This document shows positions 1 through 5,367 of a stretch of 5,995 nt of DNA, piece by piece (position 1 is the stretch's first letter; each line of letters opens with the position of its first letter). A program made the translations under genes and the position numbers. The notes beneath the pieces were generated by a model. It worked only from the letters and a program-made list of their open reading frames with translations. It was not told the origin of the DNA and did no database searches. Origin of the DNA: Psychrobacter sp. UBA6766 (GTDB taxonomy: Bacteria; Pseudomonadota; Gammaproteobacteria; Pseudomonadales; Moraxellaceae); assembly GCF_002453355.1 (NCBI RefSeq), contig NZ_DKGQ01000007.1:11787-17781 (forward strand). The letters are read 5' to 3'.

Positions 1-26
1 ATAACTTATAACTTTTCTTTAGAGCA

Positions 27-238
27 TTACTTACGACCAAGCGCCCAGCCACCATCCATAAAGACGTTGGCGCCGTGCATATAGTTCGAGTCATCAGACG
101 CTAAAAAACTGCCAACGCTGCAATCTCTTCGGGCTTACCAGCGCGCTGAGCTGGAATACGATTTAGGCGGTCATCATCAATATCCTCCGTCATTGGCGTT
201 TCAATAAACCCTGGCGATAGAATATTCACTTTGACGCC
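27..238 (-). pseudogene. C-terminal remnant of a short-chain dehydrogenase/reductase (SDR), frameshifted
   Basis: Read on the minus strand, this stretch encodes about 70 residues typical of the C-terminal third of a classical SDR. It starts with GVKVNILSPGFIETPMTED, the family's 'VN.(L/V).PG...T' segment after the catalytic helix. It continues through GKPEEIAALAVF and ends with the 'G....DGG' element as GANVFMDGGWALGRK and a TAA stop. The frame is broken at a run of six A at 103-108: as written, AVF is followed directly by a TAG stop. One extra base in that run would restore AVFLASDD and the rest of the frame. The N-terminal cofactor-binding Gly motif and the YxxxK active site are missing; positions above 240 do not continue the protein convincingly. 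Family assignment is firm. The substrate cannot be told. That it is a dead gene fragment is inferred from the truncation plus the frameshift; a sequencing error could explain the frameshift alone. Confidence 0.8.
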
Positions 239-530
239 TTTTTTAATACTATATTTTTTCTGCTTTTGGTAGGCCGACTAATAAGAAAATGGCACCCTAC
301 AGGCTTCGAGTTGCGTAGATGTTGCATAAATAACGTTTTCTTAACGTTTTATCGGCTAACATTACGGTATTCTATGGCTTCAAAGGCGGCGCAAAATCAT
401 ATTAAATATGACGCCAATCCTTTAAAACCAAACTATGGAAGACGTTGTTTATATTTGCAGCTACTTGTGCGCCTTTTTATAATCAAGCTCAATCATGGCT
501 TTGCCACACTCATCAATACGGATATTTGAT
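239..530. other. Intergenic stretch with no supported gene
   Basis: About 290 bases separate the SDR remnant from the acyltransferase. The minus-strand frame of the remnant can be read on to about 275 (SAYQKQKKYSIKKG before GVKVN) before a stop. This could be a heavily deleted piece of the SDR core, but the match is too weak to claim. A plus-strand frame stays open from 266 to 529. Its translation resembles no family I know, and it has no convincing ribosome binding site. The bases around 320-335 (GTTGCATAAATAACG) faintly recall the ends of some IS5-type elements, but no partner end or transposase is present. The promoter of the acyltransferase should lie here; I cannot pick it out with confidence. 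Confidence 0.5.
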
Positions 531-1481
531 ATGCCTTTAATAAAAAAAATCGATTCATTCTATGAAAAACTGCATGATAAGCTACCGACTGTCGGCAAGG
601 CAGCCTCTTTTCTGACTGGTACTGGCGTTCTCACCGCCAATAGTGCGTTGGTTGGTCTACCGGTCTGGACTATGGGCGCGGCGAAAGTATTGACTGGGTC
701 AAAACTGACCGATGATGCCTTAATTGCGATTACCAAATATTGGATCAATAGTAACAACGCCGTGATTGACCATGCGCTGCCCCATAAAGATTGGCGCATT
801 AATATGCCCGACGATTTGAGCGAGGACAAGCAATACCTACTCGTCAGCAATCATCAATCGTGGGTCGATACCAGTATCGTGCAATATATCAGCCAAGATA
901 CGCTGCCTTTAACGCGGTTTTTTACTAAGTTTAATCTGATTTATATCCCCGTTATCGGTCAAGCCTTTTACTTTTTAGACTTCCCAATGATGCGCCGCCA
1001 CTCTAAAGAAGCGATTGCCAAAAATCCTGCCCTCAAAGGTAAGGATATCGAAGAAGCAAAGCGTGCCTGTCGTCAATTAAAGAACAAACCTTTCGCGCTA
1101 TTAAACTATTTGGAAGGGACACGCTTTACTAAAGAAAAACATGACAAACAAGGCTCACCTTATGAGCATCTATTAAAACCACGCGCTGGCGGGTTGTCAT
1201 TGGCAATCAATGCCTTAGGCAATGAATTAGATTCAATTTTAGACATTACCATTGTCTATCCCGACGGTGCGCCCGACTATGATGATTTATGGAAAGGTAA
1301 TATTCGTCGCTTGGGCGTCGATGTGACGCGCTTAACCATACCGGACGAGTTATTTGCGGCCATTATGGATGGCGGCTATGACCGTGATGAAGCCACTAAA
1401 AAAATGATGTTTGATTGGTTAGAAGACATTTGGCAACAAAAAGATGCCCGCATTACTAAGATGCTCAGTGAGTTTGAGTAG
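531..1481 (+). CDS. YihG-like 1-acyl-sn-glycerol-3-phosphate acyltransferase family protein (PlsC superfamily)
   Basis: This 316-residue protein belongs to the PlsC/LPLAT acyltransferases and most resembles E. coli YihG (about 310 residues). Such enzymes move an acyl chain onto lysophosphatidate or a related lysophospholipid at the inner membrane. The signature blocks are in order: NHQSWVD with the catalytic HX4D pair H108/D113; the IP.IG..FYFLDFPMMRRHS stretch (about 139-158) typical of YihG; the substrate-binding block NYLEGTRFT with EGTR at 195-198; LKPRAGG (216-221); and IVYPDG (241-246). Residues about 28-54 are hydrophobic and may anchor the protein in the membrane. The exact substrate is unknown; YihG-type proteins have been linked to acyl-chain remodelling rather than essential phosphatidate synthesis. 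An in-frame ATG at 495 would add 12 residues (MALPHSSIRIFD). I prefer 531 because the family-like sequence begins about there, but neither ATG has a strong ribosome binding site. It stands alone and is followed by a terminator. Confidence 0.9.
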   Translation: MPLIKKIDSFYEKLHDKLPTVGKAASFLTGTGVLTANSALVGLPVWTMGAAKVLTGSKLTDDALIAITKYWINSNNAVIDHALPHKDWRINMPDDLSEDKQYLLVSNHQSWVDTSIVQYISQDTLPLTRFFTKFNLIYIPVIGQAFYFLDFPMMRRHSKEAIAKNPALKGKDIEEAKRACRQLKNKPFALLNYLEGTRFTKEKHDKQGSPYEHLLKPRAGGLSLAINALGNELDSILDITIVYPDGAPDYDDLWKGNIRRLGVDVTRLTIPDELFAAIMDGGYDRDEATKKMMFDWLEDIWQQKDARITKMLSEFE

Positions 1482-1539
1482 ATTTTGGCAGTAAGTTAAA
1501 CACTATCCATGTAAATATAAGACTTAGAATCCACATCAG

Positions 1540-1572
1540 CCACAAGCTTAAAAGTGAGCTTGTGGTTTTTTT
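1540..1572 (+). terminator. Rho-independent terminator after the acyltransferase gene
   Basis: A perfect 9-base stem pairs CCACAAGCT (1540-1548) with AGCTTGTGG (1557-1565) around an 8-base loop. Seven T follow directly (1566-1572). It lies 58 bases past the acyltransferase stop. It should end that transcript and so separate it from cysG, which would then need its own promoter between 1573 and 1739. Confidence 0.9.
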
Positions 1573-1739
1573 CTGCTACGTTTCTACGTTTTTATTCCCC
1601 AGCTATTCCACATCTTAGCAAAAATCATCAGCAACATGAAAAAAATGAATATGTTAATGCCAATTCACTAGGTGAGCGCCTGACGTTCTTAGCTCATAAT
1701 GATGGCATATTCTATATTGATTGAATCATTGGTGATGCT
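1573..1739 (+). promoter_or_regulatory. cysG leader/promoter region (boundaries inferred)
   Basis: Because a terminator precedes it and cysG follows, the cysG promoter must lie in these 167 bases. A possible -10 element is TATATT at 1713-1718, but its matching -35 (TTAGCT, 1689-1694, 18-base spacer) is poor. That would leave a leader of only about 15 bases. A weak ribosome binding site, GGTGA at 1731-1735, sits four bases before the ATG at 1740. A short reading frame, MKKMNMLMPIH (1637-1672), lies upstream but has no clear ribosome binding site. I see no riboswitch-like fold. Confidence 0.35.
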
Positions 1740-3341
1740 ATGAACACCTTTCCGCTATTTTTTAAATTAGAAGACCGCAAAGTACTGATCGTTGGTGGCG
1801 GTGATGTCGCGCTCCGTAAAGCTGATTTACTCAGCCGCGCGGGTGCTGCGATCACAATCCTTGCGCCAACTATCAGTGCTGAAATAAAAACTTTGCTCAG
1901 CCACACTAACGACAAAGCCAAGCACAAAATGATTTATGAAAATTATAATAAAGCTTATATGACTGGCGCACGCGTTATTATCGCCGCAACCGATGATGAA
2001 ACGCTCAATCATCAAATTCATGCCGATGCCAGCGAGCTGAATATCCCCGTTAATGTGGTTGATACGCCGCATTTATGTGATTTTATTTTCCCAGCGATTG
2101 TCGATCGCAATCCCATTGTAATTGGGATTTCTTCAAATGGTAAAGCACCAGTGCTGGCGCGCCTGTTGCGTGCGCGCTTAGAAACGTTAATTCCACAAGG
2201 TTATGGCAAGCTTGCTAAATTGGCAGGCGAGTTCCGTGGCGAGGTTAAAGCCAAAATTCCAACCTTGACAGGCCGCCGTCAGTTTTGGGAGCGCGCCTTT
2301 GAAGGAAAAGTCAGTCAGCTGATGTTTGCTGGCAATGAAAATGAAGCCGCCGCGCAACTGCAAGCGGATCTAGATCATACAGCTGTAGCTATCAGTAAAA
2401 AAAATACAGTAGATAATATATCTAAAGAATCTCAATCCGTAAAAAATGTAATGGGTGAAGTTTATATCGTTGGTGCCGGTCCTGGTGATCCAGAACTGCT
2501 TACTTTTAAAGCGCTGCGCCTCATGCAGCAAGCCGATATCGTCTATTATGATGCGTTAGTGTCACCGCAAGTACTGGATTTATGCCGCCGCGATGCTGAC
2601 AAAGTATTTGTCGGTAAAAAACGTAGCAACCATGCCGTCGCTCAGCTTGGTATCAATGAGCTGCTCGTCAATAGCGCAAAAGAAGGTCGCCGTGTGGTGC
2701 GTTTAAAAGGCGGCGATCCTTTCATCTTTGGACGCGGCGGCGAAGAGATTGAAAGCTTGCGTGCGCATGGCGTCCCTTATCAAGTCGTGCCCGGAATTAC
2801 TGCTGCCAATGCTGCTGCCAGTTATGCAGGTATTCCTTTGACGCACCGAGATCATTCGCAGTCGGTACGTTTTGTGACAGGATTTTTGAAAGCTGGCGCG
2901 CCAAACAGTAACTTTAAAAACTTCTTGGATACCAACGAGACCGTGGTGTTTTATATGGGGCTGCATTCGCTGGCACGTTTGACGACAGGTTTAATTGATG
3001 CTGGACGTAGTAGCGATACCCCAATCGCCATTGTCTCTAATGCCAGTATGCCCAATCAGCAAGTATTGACTGGTACGCTTGCCGATATCGTTGAATTGCA
3101 AGAACAAAATCAGCTACCCACGCCTGCTCTGCTGATTATGGGAGATGTGGTTGGACTGCATCATGATTTGGCTTGGTATCATGTAGACAATGAGCAGAAC
3201 AACCAAAATACTGCTGATAATTGGTTACACGGTGGTAAGACAGCGGCGGCAAAAACCCCTACTAGCCAGCAAGCACATGCGCTATCAATGGTCGCTAATT
3301 TGGTAACCGCTGATGACGTAGAGCAATTAGTGATTGGCTAA
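1740..3341 (+). CDS. cysG: Siroheme synthase CysG: precorrin-2 dehydrogenase/sirohydrochlorin ferrochelatase fused to uroporphyrinogen-III C-methyltransferase
   Basis: CysG makes siroheme, the cofactor of sulfite and nitrite reductases, from uroporphyrinogen III. The C-terminal module adds two methyl groups from S-adenosylmethionine; the N-terminal module oxidises precorrin-2 with NAD and inserts iron. Aligned by eye to E. coli CysG, the N-terminus matches from residue 1. The NAD-binding loop is VGGGDVALRK (18-27). D108 in NVVD matches catalytic D104, and S132 in ISSNG matches the phosphorylated S128. The dimerisation helices run to about 210. The methyltransferase half begins at GEVYIVGAGPGD (239-250), with D271, K293 and M406 matching E. 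coli D248, K270 and M382. VRLKGGDPFIFGRGGEE and PGITAANAA are also intact. All key residues are present, so both halves should be active. At 533 residues it is longer than the 457 of E. coli. The extra length is a polar linker (about 215-238) and about 53 residues after the AWY at 478-480, rich in Gln, Asn and Ala. It appears to be transcribed alone. Confidence 0.97.
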   Translation: MNTFPLFFKLEDRKVLIVGGGDVALRKADLLSRAGAAITILAPTISAEIKTLLSHTNDKAKHKMIYENYNKAYMTGARVIIAATDDETLNHQIHADASELNIPVNVVDTPHLCDFIFPAIVDRNPIVIGISSNGKAPVLARLLRARLETLIPQGYGKLAKLAGEFRGEVKAKIPTLTGRRQFWERAFEGKVSQLMFAGNENEAAAQLQADLDHTAVAISKKNTVDNISKESQSVKNVMGEVYIVGAGPGDPELLTFKALRLMQQADIVYYDALVSPQVLDLCRRDADKVFVGKKRSNHAVAQLGINELLVNSAKEGRRVVRLKGGDPFIFGRGGEEIESLRAHGVPYQVVPGITAANAAASYAGIPLTHRDHSQSVRFVTGFLKAGAPNSNFKNFLDTNETVVFYMGLHSLARLTTGLIDAGRSSDTPIAIVSNASMPNQQVLTGTLADIVELQEQNQLPTPALLIMGDVVGLHHDLAWYHVDNEQNNQNTADNWLHGGKTAAAKTPTSQQAHALSMVANLVTADDVEQLVIG

Positions 3342-3386
3342 GTGCTATTTAAGGTTAAACTACTAATATTTACAGATACTTAAAAG

Positions 3387-3425
3387 GCGTTATTATACAA
3401 CTATTAAATAGAGGTTTAATAACGC
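3387..3425 (-). terminator. Possible terminator between the convergent cysG and LTxxQ-protein genes
   Basis: GCGTTATTA (3387-3395) pairs perfectly with TAATAACGC (3417-3425), and a smaller hairpin, CTATT/AATAG (3401-3411), sits inside the loop. Read on the minus strand, the stem is followed by CCTTTTA, a short T run. It lies just past the stop of the minus-strand gene at 3452. On the plus strand no T run follows directly, so its use for cysG is doubtful. The stem is AT-rich and the loop long, so termination strength is uncertain. Confidence 0.35.
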
Positions 3426-3451
3426 TATGGAGCCAAACCTGTCTCTTTTAA

Positions 3452-3841
3452 TTAACGATGACGGTTGTAGTTGTAGTTGTAGTTGTGGTTTTGATTATAT
3501 TTACCTTGATTGTGACCATTTTGAGGTCCACGATGTACTCTATTCGCAGCTCTCATTTTTTCTAACTGATTACGCTGTGATACGGTCAGTACTTTTGAGA
3601 TTGCCGCATAATTATTTTTATAACCATTTTTACCATTGTTATGATTTGATTTTTGAATCGCTTGAATTTGGCTTTTTTCCTTTTTGGTTAAGTTTAGTTT
3701 AGACAATGAACCATTATTTACATTCATTCCATAGTGAGTAGTGTTATATGCTGCCGCGTTCACCTGACTAACCATGGCTAGGCAGGTAGAGATTGCTAAT
3801 ACTGAGCCTAGGGCGATTTTTTTAAAGATGTTAATTTTCAT
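3452..3841 (-). CDS. Small exported Spy/CpxP-like LTxxQ-motif protein with Asn/His/Tyr-rich tail
   Basis: This encodes 129 residues from the ATG at 3839-3841. That start is chosen because AAGGAA sits six bases upstream and the protein then begins with a clean signal peptide: MKINIFKK, a hydrophobic core, and a signal peptidase I site after VNA (27-29). An in-frame ATG eight codons earlier (3865) would overrun that binding site. The mature part has two copies of the LTxxQ-type motif, LTKKEKSQI (51-59) and LTVSQRNQL (85-93), on predicted helices. These motifs mark Spy/CpxP periplasmic proteins, which in enterobacteria act as chaperones or envelope-stress regulators. The spacing and small size fit, but the likeness is limited to these motifs, so the function is inferred. 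The last 28 residues are Asn, His, Tyr, Gly and Gln rich and end in NHNYNYNYNRHR. The His residues might bind metal, which is untested. It is convergent with cysG. Confidence 0.75.
   Translation of the reverse strand: MKINIFKKIALGSVLAISTCLAMVSQVNAAAYNTTHYGMNVNNGSLSKLNLTKKEKSQIQAIQKSNHNNGKNGYKNNYAAISKVLTVSQRNQLEKMRAANRVHRGPQNGHNQGKYNQNHNYNYNYNRHR
3464..3487 (+). repeat. Short hexanucleotide tandem repeat (GTTGTA) inside the LTxxQ gene
   Basis: Three exact copies of GTTGTA (3464-3481) and a fourth with one change (GTTGTG, 3482-3487) lie at the 3' end of the minus-strand gene. There they encode the Asn-Tyr repeat of the C-terminal tail. Because the unit is six bases, gain or loss of copies would change tail length without breaking the frame. 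Confidence 0.85.
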
Positions 3842-4409
3842 CGTTACTTCCTTTTTAATTGACACTGGGTATAAATCTTAGTTTTTGTTAGCAATTTTTT
3901 TTGAGAGAAAGTCGCTTAAATAGTACGATAAAGCTTCTTTCTGTCGATAAAGGAAATCATAACGGATTATGGTGTTGCGTAGATTTATGAAAGTTAAAGA
4001 AGAGTAACGACTGTGGCTGAATAGCGCGTACTTATTACCTGTTTGATAATATCTCGTCAAATATAGGTAATATGTGGATGAGAGTTTGGTTTTTTGATGG
4101 CAAAAGAGGAATGCGGCTTCGTAATATGGTGCATATACACTATCCAAAATACTAACAATGTGGCGATAACTGAGACGGAATTTACTTGCACCATTATTGC
4201 CGCATAGCGACCAAAATAAACATTGAAATAATCGGCACTAATAATGTTGAGAGGTTAAAGGTATACCTAAAGCATTATTTTAAAATTGTTTACCATAATC
4301 ATTGTTATGGGGGTATATTCAGGATGCTATACAGGCATCTAATGTATTCCAATGTAGTGTTAAGTCTCCACTATACTTGTAGAGATTTTATCAATAATAA
4401 ATTGCCGTA
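3842..4409. other. AT-rich interval with no supported gene
   Basis: These 568 bases hold the upstream region of the LTxxQ gene at the left end and otherwise nothing I can assign. Two frames stay open: minus 3878-4147 (89 codons, TTG start) and plus 4186-4413 (75 codons, TTG start). Neither has a ribosome binding site, a recognisable domain or coding-like composition; the first is unusually rich in Tyr. A 10-base palindrome, AGGTATACCT, lies at 4259-4268. For the LTxxQ gene, a minus-strand TTGCTA about 15 bases before TATACC is a poor promoter candidate. The base composition is visibly more AT-rich than in the acyltransferase and cysG genes, as in acquired or decaying DNA. Confidence 0.5.
3848..3853 (-). 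promoter_or_regulatory. Ribosome binding site of the LTxxQ gene
   Basis: On the minus strand this reads AAGGAA, followed by six bases (GTAACG) and the ATG at 3841. It is the strongest ribosome binding site in this part of the window and fixes the start at 3841 rather than at the upstream ATG at 3865. Confidence 0.7.
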
Positions 4410-4610
4410 TTAAATAACAATAGTATTAAGATTGGTTCTTAGGTTATTACACGCCCTTTCATAATCTTCAGTCTTTATATAGTCTTCTGTAATACTAAAC
4501 ATCATATCTTCAGTCTCAAATATAATTCTTTTAGCTTCGTCTAGAAATATAATATTAGTTATATTATGGGTATTTAATAACCTACTACCCGTATCTATAA
4601 ATTGAGACAT
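4410..4610 (-). CDS. Small acidic hypothetical protein (66 aa)
   Basis: I do not recognise this protein. It has 66 residues, no signal peptide or membrane segment, and is acidic in the middle (ETEDMMFSITEDYIKTEDYERA, about 32-53). A hydrophobic NITNIIFLDEAKRIIF stretch (16-31) reads like a beta hairpin. It is therefore probably a small soluble cytoplasmic protein. It is likely real: on the minus strand AAGGA (4619-4623) lies eight bases before the ATG at 4608-4610, and a perfect TATAAT -10 box lies further upstream at 4640-4645. It is divergent from the immunity-like gene at 4676, with only 65 bases between the starts, so the two may share control. Whether they work together is unknown. Confidence 0.65.
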   Translation of the reverse strand: MSQFIDTGSRLLNTHNITNIIFLDEAKRIIFETEDMMFSITEDYIKTEDYERACNNLRTNLNTIVI

Positions 4611-4618
4611 AAACTTAA

Positions 4619-4623
4619 TCCTT
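4619..4623 (-). promoter_or_regulatory. Ribosome binding site of the 66-aa gene
   Basis: AAGGA on the minus strand, eight bases before the ATG at 4608-4610. It supports this short frame as a real gene. Confidence 0.6.
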
Positions 4624-4639
4624 ATTTCAGTGTTAAGCC

Positions 4640-4668
4640 ATTATATATAAAGCATACCTGTAGCGAAA
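4640..4668 (-). promoter_or_regulatory. Putative sigma-70 promoter for the 66-aa gene, in the divergent intergenic region
   Basis: On the minus strand TATAAT (4645 down to 4640) matches the -10 consensus exactly. Seventeen bases upstream is TTTCGC (4668 down to 4663), a poor -35. Transcription would start near 4633, giving a leader of a little over 20 bases that carries the AAGGA site. The same TATATATA run could supply a -10 for the plus-strand gene at 4676, so the two genes may compete for or share this DNA. Confidence 0.5.
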
Positions 4669-4675
4669 TAGTCAG

Positions 4676-5209
4676 GTGCTTTCGCTAGTTCGGTACCCTA
4701 GTGAGGACTTGAATGCTAAGCTGTGGGCTAATGATATCAATAGTTTGAGTTTTTTAGGTAGTTGCGGTGTACTTGGTAATGTACACGAAGTGAGCTTTTC
4801 AAGATTCAATCGAATTACCCTTAATTATCTTAAAAAATTTAGAGTGTTAGCAGATGAAGAGTCTAGGAAAGTAACGGATCAGTTTATTAGCTCTTTTCCG
4901 ATACGAACTAGTGGTAGCGGAGGAATCGACTGGAACAAGGTTGATAGAAAAGTACTATTAACCTGTATCGAAGAAATTAAAAATCAAATAACTTTCACAC
5001 TAACAGATAGTTGTTTTGTTATCTGGAATGATGCAGCACACCCGGTTGTAGCGACTACTGTTGAAAATATAGTAAAGGCTTTTGACGACGTTACAGCTGT
5101 AAGCTTCGATACATGGATATTCATCCCAAGAAATAATAATGTAATTGAAAGTACCCCATCCAGTTTAAGAATGACCACATTTTTTACTTACAACACGCAA
5201 CCTTTTTAA
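4676..5209 (+). CDS. Hypothetical protein, possibly a CDI/polymorphic-toxin immunity protein
   Basis: This 177-residue protein has no signal peptide or membrane helix and looks soluble. The central part (about 46-158) has the order of features I associate with immunity proteins of contact-dependent inhibition (CDI) or polymorphic toxins. There is a helical start, ITLNYLKKFRVLADEESR, then SSFPIRTSGSGGIDWNKV, then FVIWNDAAHPV (114-124), then the strand region FDDVTAVSFDTWIFIP (136-151). The resemblance comes from memory of family style, not a computed match, so the role is tentative. The frame opens with GTG at 4676 shortly after a stop at 4661-4663, and no good ribosome binding site precedes it. 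A later start such as the TTG at 4709 is possible, so the first 11 or more residues are uncertain. The last 20 residues (STPSSLRMTTFF onward) look unlike the rest, but I see no clear frameshift that improves them. No toxin gene is visible nearby, so it would be an orphan. It is divergent from the 66-aa gene. Confidence 0.5.
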   Translation: MLSLVRYPSEDLNAKLWANDINSLSFLGSCGVLGNVHEVSFSRFNRITLNYLKKFRVLADEESRKVTDQFISSFPIRTSGSGGIDWNKVDRKVLLTCIEEIKNQITFTLTDSCFVIWNDAAHPVVATTVENIVKAFDDVTAVSFDTWIFIPRNNNVIESTPSSLRMTTFFTYNTQPF

Positions 5210-5367
5210 CACACGTTAATTATAAATCTCGATTTTCAAGGTGCTAATATAATTGAGTAATACTTAACTTAGATAACATAAACCACTGATTCTAATAATT
5301 TTCATTTTGTATTATCACAGCTTATTGTTTATCTAGATTTTGCAATCTTTACTTAATGGGAGATATT
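5210..5367 (+). promoter_or_regulatory. Intergenic region upstream of the alcohol dehydrogenase
   Basis: This 158-base AT-rich stretch should hold the promoter of the dehydrogenase. One candidate is TTGTAT (5307-5312), a 17-base spacer and TATCTA (5330-5335); both boxes match the consensus only partly. GGGAG at 5358-5362 is a good ribosome binding site, five bases before the ATG at 5368. No terminator hairpin for the preceding gene is visible. Confidence 0.35.

Noticed and set aside
266..529. 87-codon plus-strand open frame containing YSMASKAA, which recalls the SDR YxxxK active site
   Set aside because: It is on the opposite strand to the SDR remnant, the rest of the translation has no SDR features, and there is no ribosome binding site. 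The short match is most likely chance.
560..850. Antisense open frames inside the acyltransferase, cysG and alcohol dehydrogenase genes
   Set aside because: They lie opposite strongly conserved coding sequence and have no protein-family features of their own.
3773..3796. Possible lipoprotein signal (ISTC) in the LTxxQ protein
   Set aside because: Thr before Cys does not fit the lipobox, and the hydrophobic core runs on to a good signal peptidase I site at VNA.
310..3984. 11-base direct repeat GTTGCGTAGAT at 310-320 and 3974-3984
   Set aside because: A few 11-base matches are expected by chance in 6 kb, and the flanks do not extend the match, so it is not evidence of a mobile element.
3878..4147. 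89-codon minus-strand open frame
   Set aside because: It has a TTG start, no ribosome binding site, extreme Tyr content and no recognisable family; it probably stays open by chance.
4259..4268. Perfect palindrome AGGTATACCT as a possible operator
   Set aside because: It is isolated, not near a supported promoter and not repeated elsewhere; palindromes of this size occur by chance.
4186..4413. 75-codon plus-strand open frame
   Set aside because: It has a TTG start and no ribosome binding site, its composition is unlike a protein family, and it slightly overlaps the better supported 66-aa gene.
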